The notes under the pieces are model-generated. The model saw only the letters and a list, made by a program, of their open reading frames with translations. It made no database searches and was not told the DNA's origin. Positions 40,079 to 51,134 of a stretch of DNA of 64,000 bases are shown here, one piece after another. How positions within the stretch are numbered: position 1 is the first letter of the stretch; each line of letters starts with the position of its first letter. The position numbers and the translations under genes were made by a program. Source of the stretch: Citrobacter amalonaticus (GTDB lineage: Bacteria > Pseudomonadota > Gammaproteobacteria > Enterobacterales > Enterobacteriaceae); contig JARDVN010000001.1 of NCBI GenBank assembly GCA_028994555.1, forward strand, positions 4,216,001-4,280,000. Direction: 5' to 3'.

Positions 40079-40730
40079 ATGAACAATATGAACGTAATTA
40101 TTGCCGATGACCATCCGATTGTACTGTTCGGTATTCGCAAATCACTTGAACAAATCGAGTGGGTGAATGTTGTTGGCGAATTTGAAGACTCCACAGCACT
40201 GATCAACAACCTGCCAAAATTAGATGCACACGTGTTGATTACCGATCTCTCTATGCCGGGCGACAAGTACGGCGATGGGATCACCCTGATCAAATATATC
40301 AAGCGTCACTTTCCGAGCCTGTCGATCATTGTTCTGACTATGAACAATAACCCGGCAATCCTGAGCGCGGTGCTTGATCTCGATATCGAAGGAATTGTCC
40401 TGAAACAGGGCGCGCCAACAGACCTGCCAAAAGCGCTGGCTGCGCTGCAGAAAGGCAAAAAAGTTCACCCCGGAAAGCGTCTCTCGCCTGCTGGAAAAAA
40501 TCAGCGCGGGCGGCTACGGCGACAAACGTCTCTCTCCGAAAGAGAGTGAAGTGCTGCGTTTGTTTGCCGAAGGTTTCCTGGTGACTGAAATCGCCAAGAA
40601 GCTCAACCGCAGTATCAAAACCATCAGCAGCCAGAAGAAATCAGCGATGATGAAACTGGGCGTTGAGAACGATATCGCACTGCTGAACTATCTCTCTTCC
40701 GTGACCCTGAGCCCTGCAGACAAAGACTGA
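40079..40730 (+). CDS. rcsB: Response regulator RcsB, frameshifted
   Basis: LuxR-type response regulator of capsule, motility and acid-resistance genes, acting as a homodimer or with RcsA and others. The receiver has IIADDHPIVLFG and phospho-Asp in VLITDLSMPGD. The HTH lies in FAEGFLVTEIAKKLNRSIKT. Six A at 40457-40462 break the frame after ALAALQKGKK; with five it reads FTPESVSRLLEKISAGGYG and ends at 40730, giving 216 residues identical in length to E. coli. Confidence 0.94.
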
Positions 40731-40749
40731 TACCTCTTTCAGTTGCGAA

Positions 40750-40838
40750 ATGCCGGATGGCGCTCCGCTTATCAGGCCTACTGACGGAAAATATCCCCGT
40801 TCTGTAGGCCGGATAAGGCAAAGCCGCCATCCGGCATT
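40750..40838. repeat. BIME between rcsB and rcsC
   Basis: GCCGGATGGCGCTCCGCTTATCAGGCCTAC and GTAGGCCGGATAAGGCAAAGCCGCCATCCGGC form inverted REP units at the convergent rcsB/rcsC junction. Confidence 0.85.
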
Positions 40839-40839
40839 T

Positions 40840-43686
40840 TTACCCCCGCGTTTTCCTGACCCGCTCCGCATACACCGCCAGCGTCTGCCTGATGACATCC
40901 AGCGTAACCGGCTTCGACAGACAGCTGTCCATCCCCGACTCCAGACAGCGCTGTTTCTCTTCAGCTAAAGCGTTGGCCGTCACCCCAACAACCGGTAAAG
41001 TCAGCCCTAACTGACGTATACGCTGCGTCAGACGATAGCCATCCATATTCGGCATGTTAACGTCGCTTAGCACGATATCGATAGGGTTTTTGCTCAGGAC
41101 GTTCAGGGCATCCACGCCGTCATTGGCGGTTTTGCACTGATACCCCAGCGATCCCAGTTGATCGGCCAACAGGCGGCGGTTAATGGGATGATCGTCAACC
41201 ACCAGAATCATCATGTCATCATTGGTAGCCGCCGCTTTTTCCGGAGCCGGTAACGCGGAGGAGAGCTCCTCATCGTCCAGCTCAATACGGTAGATCCGGG
41301 CCAGCAACGCCGGCAGTTCATGCGGCGACGCCACGCTGTGCACCCACTCACCCGGCACCCTTTCCTGCGGAATGCCTATATGGCGACGACAGAATATGAC
41401 CGCCGCACGCCCCTGCCACGGCTGTTCCAGCGCATCATCCGTGATCAACATGTCGTCACTCGCCGGTGTCTGACCTTCATAACGCAGCACCTCGACGCCG
41501 CTGCGCGTCAGGCTGTTTTCCACAAACTGGCACAGCGAAGCATTACGCACTGCCAGCCAGCAGCGTGTACTGGCCAGTCCATCGAGACCTTTTTTCGCCG
41601 GATACTGTGCGCCATACAGCGGGATACGCACCGTAAACTGGCTGCCCATTCCCGGTTCGGAATCCACCGAGATGTCACCATCCATCATGCTGATCAGTTT
41701 TTCGCAAATCGCCAGCCCCAGCCCCGTTCCCTGGAAATTGCGCTGCACGCCCGTACCGACCTGGAAGAACGGATCGAACAAGCGCACCACTTCTTTCGCC
41801 GGGATCCCGACGCCAGTATCCCGCACGCGAATACTGAGATAATCATCGTCGCGGCTGACATGCAGTACGATGCAGCCCATGTCGGTGAATTTAATCGCGT
41901 TGCTCAACAGGTTAGAAATCACCTGTTGCAGGCGCATCGGATCGCCATTAAGCGCCACCGGCACATTCGGTTCGATAAAGCAGTACAGGCCGAGCTGCTT
42001 GCGCACCACCAGCGGCAGATAGTTCGCGGTAATGTGGCTCATCACCTCGCGCGGTGAGAATTCACGCGGCTCAATTTTCAACTGCTCCGATTCGATTTTC
42101 GAGAAATCGAGAATGTCGCTAATGATTTTTAGCAGCAGGCTGGAGGAGTTATTCATCGCCGTCACCAGGCGATCGACCCCTTTTGGCAATTCTTTGGTTT
42201 GCAGCAGATCGAGGTTACCGATGATGCCATACAGCGGCGTACGCAGCTCATGGCTGACGGTCGCCAGGAACATCGATTTCGACTGGCTCGCCTGCTCAGC
42301 CGCCTGCGCCATCTCCTGCAACGACTCTTCCATTTTGACGCGAGCGGAAACATCGACCAGCACGCAAATCGCCACGTTTTCATTGCGATAGCGGGAATGG
42401 ACAAAGCTAATCTGCAGATTCGTGTTATTGCTGGTCAGCACATCGACAAAGTTCACCTGCTGTCCGCAGATGATTTGCGTCAGCCGCTGTCGGTCCTCAT
42501 GGGTGAGCATGTTTAGATACGTGTGCGCAAGCTCATTACTGAGGATGTTAATACCGTCAACGGTACGCAGGATACAGATCCCGACCGGCGCGGACGCGAC
42601 AATCTTACGGTTGAACTGCTCATGCTCTTCCAGCCGTTGGGCGTCGCTTTCCGCCGGAATAAAGATCCGCCGTTCGTACATCCGCGCGAGGGTAAACAAT
42701 GCCGCACCCACCAGCACGTTCAGCAGAATGGCATTCAGAATCAGCATCCGGATCCGTTCCAGCACCAGATCGACCGGAACAGAATAGACAATACTCAACG
42801 AGGACGGCGGCAGGTTTTTCTTCAGCACCAGCTCACGAAAGCCTGGCGTATAGCCAAACCAGGAACGCTCCTGCATCCAGCGAGGTTCCGCCTTGATGGT
42901 ACCTTCCGGCCCGGTCAGTGAAATCAGCGCATGCCCATTTTCATCCAGAATGGTTACGCCCATCGGCAGGCTGCCCGGGGTAAAAAAGTTTTCCATCCGA
43001 ATGGACTGCTCAACGCCCAACAGCGCCTGCAGGCGGTTTGCGAGATAGACCGGCGTCAGCGCGTAGAAATAACCAATTCCCGGACGCGGCCCCTGACCCA
43101 CCCAGTAAAGATTGTTCCCGGACTCATCCTTCGCCGCATCCCGGTACTTCATAATCCGCTCGTGCAGCGTTTTCAGCGCATTATCGCGCTCGACGGGCAT
43201 ATCGCGCAGACCGAAATTAGCCATGCAGAGGTTATCGCCGCCAATGAGAAAAACACGATTCAGGTCGTACGCGGCGGAAAAGTTATCGCGCCAGTAGCGC
43301 ATAAACCACGCCAGCGACTCCAGCGATCCGCGCCAGGCATTGCCCATCGCCGCGCAGTCGGAATCGGCAAACAGCGGCTGGAAGGTCGGCACCACGGTTT
43401 TGTCGTCACGGGCGCGCGAAGAGAGGACGCCGTTTTCCGCCGTCAGGCGATTCTCAGCAATATATTTGAGCTCTTTCATCACATCCGAGGTGCGCTGAAT
43501 GTAGCGCTGGGCCTGGTCGGAACTGAGGTTAAACTCCTGGCGGATCTCAGATTCGCGCTGATGCAGGGCGTTCACAATGTAGAACACCGAGGCAAAGGCA
43601 ATGAGCAGCCAAATTAACAGCGCCAACGCTCTGAACAGGTAGCGCGAGATTTTCAGTGTCGTGCGAAAGGAAGCAAGGTATTTCAA
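40840..43686 (-). CDS. rcsC: Hybrid sensor kinase RcsC
   Basis: Membrane hybrid histidine kinase at the head of the Rcs relay. Two membrane segments (about 20-42 and 313-335) bound a periplasmic domain. A PAS-like region, HisKA with phospho-His in ATVSHELRTPLYG, an HATPase domain (GTGLGLAI) and a C-terminal receiver with Asp in VLSDVNMPNMDG follow. It has 948 residues, intact, one fewer than I recall for E. coli. Confidence 0.95.
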   Translation of the reverse strand: MKYLASFRTTLKISRYLFRALALLIWLLIAFASVFYIVNALHQRESEIRQEFNLSSDQAQRYIQRTSDVMKELKYIAENRLTAENGVLSSRARDDKTVVPTFQPLFADSDCAAMGNAWRGSLESLAWFMRYWRDNFSAAYDLNRVFLIGGDNLCMANFGLRDMPVERDNALKTLHERIMKYRDAAKDESGNNLYWVGQGPRPGIGYFYALTPVYLANRLQALLGVEQSIRMENFFTPGSLPMGVTILDENGHALISLTGPEGTIKAEPRWMQERSWFGYTPGFRELVLKKNLPPSSLSIVYSVPVDLVLERIRMLILNAILLNVLVGAALFTLARMYERRIFIPAESDAQRLEEHEQFNRKIVASAPVGICILRTVDGINILSNELAHTYLNMLTHEDRQRLTQIICGQQVNFVDVLTSNNTNLQISFVHSRYRNENVAICVLVDVSARVKMEESLQEMAQAAEQASQSKSMFLATVSHELRTPLYGIIGNLDLLQTKELPKGVDRLVTAMNNSSSLLLKIISDILDFSKIESEQLKIEPREFSPREVMSHITANYLPLVVRKQLGLYCFIEPNVPVALNGDPMRLQQVISNLLSNAIKFTDMGCIVLHVSRDDDYLSIRVRDTGVGIPAKEVVRLFDPFFQVGTGVQRNFQGTGLGLAICEKLISMMDGDISVDSEPGMGSQFTVRIPLYGAQYPAKKGLDGLASTRCWLAVRNASLCQFVENSLTRSGVEVLRYEGQTPASDDMLITDDALEQPWQGRAAVIFCRRHIGIPQERVPGEWVHSVASPHELPALLARIYRIELDDEELSSALPAPEKAAATNDDMMILVVDDHPINRRLLADQLGSLGYQCKTANDGVDALNVLSKNPIDIVLSDVNMPNMDGYRLTQRIRQLGLTLPVVGVTANALAEEKQRCLESGMDSCLSKPVTLDVIRQTLAVYAERVRKTRG

Positions 43687-43860
43687 AAGGGCGAAGCTCC
43701 GCCTCAGGCGATAAATGGAGTGTGATTAAGGTAGCGGTAAATGCGTGGCGTCGCAATGCCCGCGCCTTCGTTTGCGGGAATATGATACACCGCTGAGAAA
43801 CCGTTGCCGCAACCCCCGATAATCGGCGTTTGTCAGAAAATGGGTCACAGGGATGCCAGC

Positions 43861-45687
43861 ATGCGCTTTTTGAGAGGGTTATACCCGCGACGCTTACGCA
43901 ATCAAATGATACTGATGGCGATCCTGATGGTCATCGTGCCGACGCTGTCAATCGGTTATATCGTAGAAACCGAAGGACGGTCAGCAGTCTTATCCGAAAA
44001 AGAGAAAAAATTATCTGCCGTCGTGCATCTGCTCGATCAGGCGCTGGGCGATCGTTTTACCCATTTTACGACGTTGCCGCGGGAAGCCCGTATTCAGGCG
44101 CTGAATGCCGAACTTGGCCCCATCACCGAACAGATCACTCAGGCGTTTCCGGGTGTCGGCGCGGGCTACTATAACAAAGCGCTGGATGCGATTGTCACTT
44201 ACGCCCCTTCCGCGCTGTATCAAAATAACGTCGGCGTGACGATTGCCGCCGATCACCCCGGACGCGAAGTGATGAGCAGCAATAGCCCGGTGGTCTTTTC
44301 CGGTCGCCAGGTGCGCGGCGATATTCTCAACTCAATGATCCCCATCACCCGGGATGGCGACGTGCTGGGTTACATCTGGGCAAATGAGTTAACGGAAGAT
44401 ATCCAGCGTCAGGCCTGGAGAATGGACGTGCGTATTATTGCGGTACTGGCAGCGGGCCTGCTCTGTAGCCTGTTATTGATTGTGCTGTTTTCCCGACGCC
44501 TGAGCGCCAATATCGACATCATCACGGACGGACTGTCAACGCTGGCGCAGAAAACACCGGCACAACTACCCAATCTTCCTGGCGAACTGGGGCAAATCAG
44601 TCGCAGCGTCAACGCCCTGGCGCAAACGCTGCGTGAAACCAAAACGCTTAACGATCTGATCATTGAAAACGCCGCCGACGGCGTGATTGCGATCGACAGG
44701 CAGGGCGACGTTACCACCATGAACCCCGCAGCGGAAATGATTACCGGCTACACGCTGAATGAACTGGTCGGTAAACCTTATGCCACCCTGTTCTCTGATC
44801 CTCATTTTGCCAGCCCGGTTCTCGATACTCTGGCGCACGGAACGGAGCATCTGGCGCAAGAAGTCAGCTTCCCGGCGCGCGACCGCACCATTGAACTCAG
44901 TGTTACCACCAGCCGCATTCATAACCCCAGGGGTGAATTAATTGGCGCGCTGGTGATTTTTTCCGACCTGACCGCCCGCAAAGAGACGCAACGTCGTCTG
45001 GCGCAAACGGAGCGACTTGCCACACTGGGAGAACTGATGGCCGGCGTGGCGCATGAAGTGCGCAATCCCCTGACCGCCATCCGGGGTTATGTGCAAATCA
45101 TCCGTCAACAAACCAGCCTGCCGGTGCATCAGGAATATCTGTCTGTAGTCTTAAAAGAGATTGACTCGATTAACAGAGTCATTCAGCAGTTGCTGGATTT
45201 TTCCCGACCGCGGCAGAGCCAGTGGCAACAGGTTCAGCTCAACGCGCTGATCGAAGAGACTCTGATTCTGGTGCAAACCTCTGGCGTTCAGGCGCGGATT
45301 GCCTTTAATTGCGAGCTGGATCGGTCATTGCCTGCCATTGCTGCCGATCGCGAACTGCTGAAACAGGTGATCCTCAATCTCTTGATTAATGCCGTGCAGG
45401 CCATCAACGCACGCGGTGAAATTCGCATTCGTACCTGGCAATATTCAGCTACACAACAAGCCGTAACGATTGAAGATAATGGTTGTGGAATCGATGTCGC
45501 GCTACAGAAAAAGATCTTCGACCCCTTTTTCACCACCAAAGCCTCAGGAACGGGGCTTGGACTCGCGCTCAGCCAGCGCATTATTAATGCTCACCAGGGC
45601 GATATTCACGTTACCAGCATGCCCGGATGCGGCGCGACCTTTACCCTTATTTTACCGATAAACCCGCAGGGAACTTTGTCACAATGA
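43861..45687 (+). CDS. atoS: Sensor kinase AtoS
   Basis: Membrane histidine kinase that responds to acetoacetate and phosphorylates AtoC. Two membrane helices flank a periplasmic domain, followed by HAMP, PAS (DLIIENAADGVIAIDRQGD), HisKA (GVAHEVRNPLTAIRG) and HATPase (GTGLGLALSQRII). The ATG at 43861 (MRFLRGLYPRRLRNQ) follows AGGGA at 7 bases and gives 608 residues, the E. coli length; the frame opens at 43804. The stop overlaps the atoC start. Confidence 0.93.
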   Translation: MRFLRGLYPRRLRNQMILMAILMVIVPTLSIGYIVETEGRSAVLSEKEKKLSAVVHLLDQALGDRFTHFTTLPREARIQALNAELGPITEQITQAFPGVGAGYYNKALDAIVTYAPSALYQNNVGVTIAADHPGREVMSSNSPVVFSGRQVRGDILNSMIPITRDGDVLGYIWANELTEDIQRQAWRMDVRIIAVLAAGLLCSLLLIVLFSRRLSANIDIITDGLSTLAQKTPAQLPNLPGELGQISRSVNALAQTLRETKTLNDLIIENAADGVIAIDRQGDVTTMNPAAEMITGYTLNELVGKPYATLFSDPHFASPVLDTLAHGTEHLAQEVSFPARDRTIELSVTTSRIHNPRGELIGALVIFSDLTARKETQRRLAQTERLATLGELMAGVAHEVRNPLTAIRGYVQIIRQQTSLPVHQEYLSVVLKEIDSINRVIQQLLDFSRPRQSQWQQVQLNALIEETLILVQTSGVQARIAFNCELDRSLPAIAADRELLKQVILNLLINAVQAINARGEIRIRTWQYSATQQAVTIEDNGCGIDVALQKKIFDPFFTTKASGTGLGLALSQRIINAHQGDIHVTSMPGCGATFTLILPINPQGTLSQ

Positions 45688-47072
45688 AAACCCGCTATCG
45701 TATCCTCATCGTGGATGACGAAGATAACGTTCGTCGTATGCTCACCACAGCCTTTTCGTTACAGGGGCATGAAACGCACTGTGCCAGCAACGGGGAGGAA
45801 GCGTTACAGCGCTTTGTCGACGCACCGCCGGATGTGGTGCTGATGGATATCCGCATGCCGGAGATGAACGGGATTGAGGCGCTGAAAGTCATGCGCACCC
45901 AGCAACCGCGCATTCCCGTGATCCTGATGACCGCTTACGCCGAAGTCGAAACTGCCGTCGAAGCGTTACGCAGCGGAGCGTTTGATTACGTGATCAAACC
46001 TTTCGATCTCGATGAACTCAATTTACTCATCCAGCGTGCCCTGCAACTACAGGCGATGAAACAGGAGATCCGCAGTCTTCATCAGGCGCTGAGCACCAGC
46101 TGGCAGTGGGGGGCATATCCTGACCAACAGTCCACGGATGATGGATATCTGCAAAGACACGGCAAAAATAGCCCTGTCACAGGCCAACGTCCTGATCAGT
46201 GGTGAAAGCGGCACCGGTAAAGAGTTGATTGCGCGTGCTATTCACTACAACTCGCGCCGGGCAAACGGTCCGTTTATCAAAATCAACTGCGCCGCGCTGC
46301 CGGAATCGCTGCTGGAAAGCGAGCTGTTTGGTCATGAAAAAGGGGCCTTCACCGGCGCACAAACTCAGCGGCAGGGGCTGTTCGAACGCGCCCATCAGGG
46401 AACGCTGCTGCTCGATGAAATTGGCGAAATGCCGTTAGTCTTGCAGGCGAAACTGCTGCGCATCCTGCAGGAACGGGAATTCGAACGCGTAGGCGGGCAC
46501 CAGACCATTCAGGTGGATATCCGCATTGTCGCCGCCACCAACCGGGATCTCCCCCGCGATGGTAAAAGAGGGAACCTTTCGTGAAGACCTGTTCTACCGT
46601 CTCAATGTCATTCATCTGCAACTTCCCCCCGCTGCGAGAACGACGGGAAGACATTGCGCTGCTCGCTAACCACTTCCTGCAGAAATTCAGTTCGGAAAAT
46701 CAGCGTGACATTATTGAGATCGATCCGGCGGCCATGTCGATGCTCACGACCTGGCCGTGGCCCGGAAACATCCGGGAGCTATCGAACGTGATTGAGCGGG
46801 CGGTAGTGATGAACACGGGTGCAGTTATTTTTGCTGAAGATCTGCCCGCCCCGCTCCGCCAGCCGGTATGTGGCGACAGCGAGATAAAAACCGTGCAGCC
46901 CGGTGAACGCAATCTGAAAGAAGAGATTAAACGCGAAGAGAAGCGAATCATTATCGAGGTGCTCGAACAGCATGAAGGAAACCGCACCCGCGCCGCACTG
47001 ATGTTAGGCATTAGTCGACGTGCGTTGATGTACAAACTACAGGAATACGGTATCGATACAGCCGGGTTGTAG
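45684..47072 (+). CDS. atoC: Sigma-54 response regulator AtoC, three +1 frameshifts
   Basis: NtrC-type activator of atoDAEB. The receiver has phospho-Asp in [11 protein letters not shown]; the AAA+ domain has Walker A GESGTGKE and the sigma-54 contact loop GAFTGA; the Fis-type HTH ends [17 protein letters not shown]. Three runs break the frame: six G at 46108-46113, five C at 46551-46555 and six C at 46625-46630. Removing one base from each gives 461 residues, exactly E. coli AtoC. Three independent frameshifts in an otherwise perfectly conserved gene point to sequence error. Confidence 0.93.
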
Positions 47073-47083
47073 GACCAGAATCT

Positions 47084-47124
47084 GCTATGCAGAATTTTGC
47101 ACAGTGCGCAAAATTCTGCATAGC
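47084..47124. promoter_or_regulatory. AtoC operator palindrome
   Basis: GCTATGCAGAATTTTGC (47084-47100) and its exact reverse complement (47108-47124) are separated by 7 bases. It resembles the inverted AtoC target known upstream of E. coli atoD. It lies about 85-125 bases upstream of the sigma-54 promoter, as expected for an enhancer-binding protein. Confidence 0.85.
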
Positions 47125-47208
47125 ATCCGTACGGAGATCACACCGCGAAAAAGTGAATAATACCTATTATTCAATGAGTTAATTAATTCCCTTCTCCATT
47201 AACCATTC

Positions 47209-47223
47209 TGGCATCCCGATTGC
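47209..47223 (+). promoter_or_regulatory. Sigma-54 promoter of atoDAEB
   Basis: TGGCAT-CCCGA-TTGC keeps the invariant GG and GC with 10 bases between them (47210-47211 and 47222-47223). It is 47 bases before the atoD ATG. Confidence 0.85.
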
Positions 47224-47269
47224 TATTCCCTTTACGTACCCAAAATGGAGTATGCAAAAGGGAAACATA

Positions 47270-47933
47270 ATGAAAACAAAACTTATTGCCTTACAAGACG
47301 CTGCCGGATTCTTTCGTGACGGCATGACCATCATGGTAGGTGGTTTTATGGGGGGTAGGGACACCGCCCCGCCTTGTCGAAGCCTTACTTGAATCCGGCG
47401 TCAGAGACCTGACGCTGATCGCCAACGACACCGCCTTTGTCGATACCGGTATCGGCCCACTGATCGTCAATGGCCGGGTGAATAAAGTCATTGCGTCGCA
47501 TATCGGCACCAATCCGGAAACCGGACGCCGGATGATAGCCAAAGAGATGGAGGTTCAACTGGTACCACAAGGTACGCTGATTGAACAGATCCGCTGCGGC
47601 GGTGCGGGTCTCGGTGGCTTCCTGACCCCTACTGGCGTTGGCACCATCGTGGAAGATGGCAAACAAACTCTGACGCTCGACGGTAAAACCTGGCTGCTGG
47701 AGCGCCCGCTACGCGCCGATCTGGCGCTCATCCGCGCACACCGTGCCGACCCTCTTGGCAACCTGACCTACCAACTCAGCGCCCGCAACTTTAATCCGCT
47801 GATTGCCCTCGCCGCTGATATCACTCTGGTGGAACCAGACGAACTCGTTGAAACAGGCGATCTGTTGCCTGACCAGATAGTCACCCCCGGCGCGGTTATC
47901 GACCATATCGTCATGCCACAGGAGAGCAAATAA
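47270..47933 (+). CDS. atoD: Acetyl-CoA:acetoacetyl-CoA transferase alpha subunit AtoD, frameshifted
   Basis: Transfers CoA from acetyl-CoA to acetoacetate or short-chain fatty acids, with AtoA. The CoA-transferase I motif [19 protein letters not shown] region is visible as [17 protein letters not shown]. The start ATG 47270 ([19 protein letters not shown]) is cut by six G at 47350-47355; with five it reads [16 protein letters not shown], giving 220 residues as in E. coli. The stop overlaps the atoA ATG (TAATG). Confidence 0.92.
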
Positions 47934-48583
47934 TGGATGCGAAACAACGTATTGCGCGCCGTGTGGCGCAAGAGCTTCGTGATGGTGATGTCGTGAACTT
48001 AGGCATTGGCCTGCCAACAATGGTCGCCAACTATTTGCCGGATGACATTCATATCACCCTGCAATCAGAGAACGGATTTCTCGGCCTGGGGCCGATCACC
48101 ACCGCACATCCCGATCTGGTGAACGCCGGCGGACAACCCTGTGGGATTTTACCGGGCGCGGCGATGTTCGACAGCGCAATGTCGTTCGCCCTGATCCGTG
48201 GCGGTCACGTAGACGCCTGCGTTCTGGGTGGGTTGCAGGTTGATGAACAGGCTAACCTTGCGAACTGGGTGGTCCCCGGCAAGATGGTGCCTGGCATGGG
48301 CGGCGCGATGGATCTGGTGACCGGTGCGCGCAAAGTCATTATCGCGATGGAACACTGTGCGAAAGACGGCTCGGCAAAAATCCTCCGTCACTGCACCATG
48401 CCGCTGACTGCCCAGCACGCGGTGCATGTGCTGGTGACTGAACTGGCGGTATTCCGTTTCATCGATGGCAAAATGTGGCTGACCGAAATTGCCGAAGGGT
48501 GCTCTCTTGAGACGCTGCGCGCAAAAACCGAAGCACAGTTTGACGTAGCTGCCGATCTGCTCGTTCAACGAGGTGATGCATGA
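47933..48583 (+). CDS. atoA: Acetyl-CoA:acetoacetyl-CoA transferase beta subunit AtoA
   Basis: Catalytic subunit with the Glu nucleophile in the conserved SENG motif (QSENGFLGLGP). It has 216 residues, intact, and overlaps both atoD and atoE. Confidence 0.95.
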   Translation: MDAKQRIARRVAQELRDGDVVNLGIGLPTMVANYLPDDIHITLQSENGFLGLGPITTAHPDLVNAGGQPCGILPGAAMFDSAMSFALIRGGHVDACVLGGLQVDEQANLANWVVPGKMVPGMGGAMDLVTGARKVIIAMEHCAKDGSAKILRHCTMPLTAQHAVHVLVTELAVFRFIDGKMWLTEIAEGCSLETLRAKTEAQFDVAADLLVQRGDA

Positions 48584-49905
48584 TTGGCCGTATCTCACGT
48601 TTCATGACGCGCTTCGTCAGCCGCTGGCTGCCCGATCCCCTGATTTTTGCCATGCTGCTGACGCTGCTGACGTTTGGCATCGCGCTGTGGCTGACGCCGC
48701 AAACGCCCATCGCGATGGTGCGTTTCTGGGGGGGATGGCTTCTGGAATCTGCTGGCCTTCGGGATGCAGATGGCGTTGATCATCGTGACAGGCCACGCGC
48801 TGGCAAGCTCGGGTCCGGTGAAAAACCTGCTGCGTACTGCCGCGTCTGCCGCTAAAACGCCCGCTCAGGGCGTGATGCTGGTGACCTTCTTTGGATCCGT
48901 CGCCTGCGTCATCAACTGGGGCTTTGGTCTGGTGGTGGGGGGCGATGTTTGCCCGTGAAGTTGCCCGTCGCGTACCGGGTTCCGATTATCCGCTGCTGAT
49001 TGCCTGCGCCTATATCGGTTTTCTGACCTGGGGCGGCGGCTTTTCTGGATCGATGCCCTTGCTGGCGGCAACGCCGGGTAACCCGGTTGAGCACATTGCG
49101 GGCTTGATTCCGGTCAGCGACACCCTGTTCACTGGCTTTAACATCTTCATCACCCTCGGGCTGATTGTCGTTATGCCGTTCATCACCCGCATGATGACGC
49201 CAAAACCCTCCGATGTGGTCAGCGTCGATCCGAAACTGTTGATGGAAGAGCCTGATTTTCAGAAGACCCTGCCAGCCGATGCGCCGCCGTCAGAAAAACT
49301 GGAAGAGAGCCGTATCCTGGCGTGGATCATTGGGGCGCTAGGCATCGCTTATCTTGGGATCTACTTCGCCGAGAAAGGGTTCAACATCACCATCAACACC
49401 GTCAACCTGATGTTTATGATTGCCGGTCTGCTGCTGCACAAAACGCCGATGGCCTATATGCGCGCCATTAGCGCCGCTGCGCGCAGCACCGCCGGGATCC
49501 TGGTGCAATTCCCGTTCTATGCCGGGATCCAGTTAATGATGGAGCACTCCGGTCTCGGCGGGCTTATCACTGAGTTTTTCATTAACGTCGCCAATAAAGA
49601 CACCTTCCCGGTCATGACCTTCTTCAGCTCTGCGCTGATCAACTTTGCCGTGCCGTCAGGCGGCGGTCACTGGGTTATTCAGGGGCCGTTCGTCATGCCC
49701 GCCGCGCAGGCATTAGGGGCCGATCTGGGTAAATCCGTTATGGCTATCGCCTACGGCGAGCAGTGGATGAACATGGCACAACCCTTCTGGGCGCTTCCCG
49801 CACTGGCCATTGCCGGACTGGGGGGTTCGCGACATCATGGGTTACTGCATCACCGCTCTGCTGTTCTCTGGGGTCATCTTTGTCGTCGGTCTGACGTTGT
49901 TTTAA
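48580..49905 (+). CDS. atoE: Short-chain fatty acid transporter AtoE, three +1 frameshifts
   Basis: Polytopic inner-membrane importer of short-chain fatty acids such as butyrate. Runs of seven G (48728-48734), six G (48937-48942) and six G (49820-49825) break the frame. Removing one base each gives the joins RFWGDGFWNLLAFG, LVVGAMFAREVARR and GLGVRDIMGYC, and 440 residues, the E. coli length. The protein between the breaks is highly conserved. The end is ...GLTLF, TAA at 49903-49905. Confidence 0.92.
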
Positions 49906-49929
49906 CGTCACGTTAAAAAGGAATCGAAC

Positions 49930-51115
49930 ATGAAAAATGCCGTTATTGTCAGTGCCGTACGTACGGCGATGGGCAGCTTCAATGGCGCGCTGGCAGGCGT
50001 TGGCGCGGTAGAGTTAGGGACGATCGTGATTCGGGAGGCGCTACACCGCGCCGGGCTGGATGGACAACCGATTGACGAAGTCATTATGGGCAACGTATTA
50101 CAGGCTGGGCTGGGGCAAAACCCGGTACGCCAGGCGTTGCTGAAAGCGGGTTTGCCTGAATCGGTCTGCGGCTTCACGGTAAATAAAGTGTGCGGGTCGG
50201 GGCTAAAAAAGCGTAGCGCTGGCGGCACAGGCGATTCAGGCAGGCCAGGGCAACGTGCTGGTGGCGGGCGGAATGGAAAATATGAGCCAGGCGCCGTATC
50301 TGCTCAACGCCAAAGCACGCTGGGGCTACCGGTTGGGCGATGGCGAACTCTCAGACATCATCCTGCGTGATGGTCTGATGTGTGCCACCGAAGGCTATCA
50401 TATGGGCATTACGGCGGAAAACGTCGCCAAAGCTCACGGCATCACCCGCGCGATGCAGGATGAAGCCGCGCTACGTTCCCAACAAAAAGCGCAGGCAGCC
50501 ATTGAATTGGGCGCGTTCACTCAGGAAATCGTGCCGGTAACGGTCAAAAGCCGTAAAGCGGAAATCCAGTTTACGGTTGATGAGTTCCCCAAAGCGGGAA
50601 CCACGCTGGACGGTCTGTCAGCGCTGCGTCCGGCGTTCGATAAAAATGGCACAGTGACCGCCGGTAACGCCTCGGGAATCAACGACGGCGCGGCGGCGCT
50701 GGTAGTGATGGCTGAAGACGCCGCCCGGGCCGCGGGCTTAACGCCGTTAGCGCGTATTCGCGGTTTTGCCAGCGGCGGCGTTGCGCCATCGATGATGGGG
50801 ATGGGACCGGTGCCCGCAACGCAAAACGTGTTGCAGCAAACCGGCTTAACGCTGGCGGATATCGATCTGATTGAAGCCAATGAGGCGTTTGCCGCGCAGT
50901 TCCTCGCCGTCGGCAAAACGCTGGGTTTCGATCCGCAAAAGGTGAACGTTAACGGAGGCGCGATTGCTCTTGGCCATCCCATCGGGGCCAGCGGCGCGCG
51001 GATTCTGGTGACATTACTGCATGCGCTTTCAGCCAGGGATAAAACGCTGGGGCTGGCGACACTGTGCATCGGCGGCGGTCAGGGTATTGCGATGATTGTC
51101 GAAAGGATGAACTAA
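49930..51115 (+). CDS. atoB: Acetyl-CoA acetyltransferase (thiolase) AtoB, frameshifted
   Basis: Cleaves acetoacetyl-CoA to two acetyl-CoA, completing the ato pathway. The thiolase Cys is in NKVCGSGLK, with His in [11 protein letters not shown] and [16 protein letters not shown], and the C-terminal CIGGGQG motif. Six A at 50205-50210 break the frame just after GSGLK; with five it reads [21 protein letters not shown] and yields 394 residues, the E. coli length. Confidence 0.93.
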
Positions 51116-51134
51116 CCCCTGGAGTCCCCTGGTT

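Noticed and set aside
40457..40462. Programmed frameshift or transcriptional slippage in rcsB
   Set aside because: Six A followed by G is slippery, but E. coli RcsB is made without frameshifting and the +1 pattern is general in this sequence.
45684..49905. ato genes as decayed pseudogenes or phase-variable genes
   Set aside because: Breaks are all +1 at short runs, coding sequence between them is intact, regulatory sites are perfect, and the same pattern hits essential genes elsewhere in the window.
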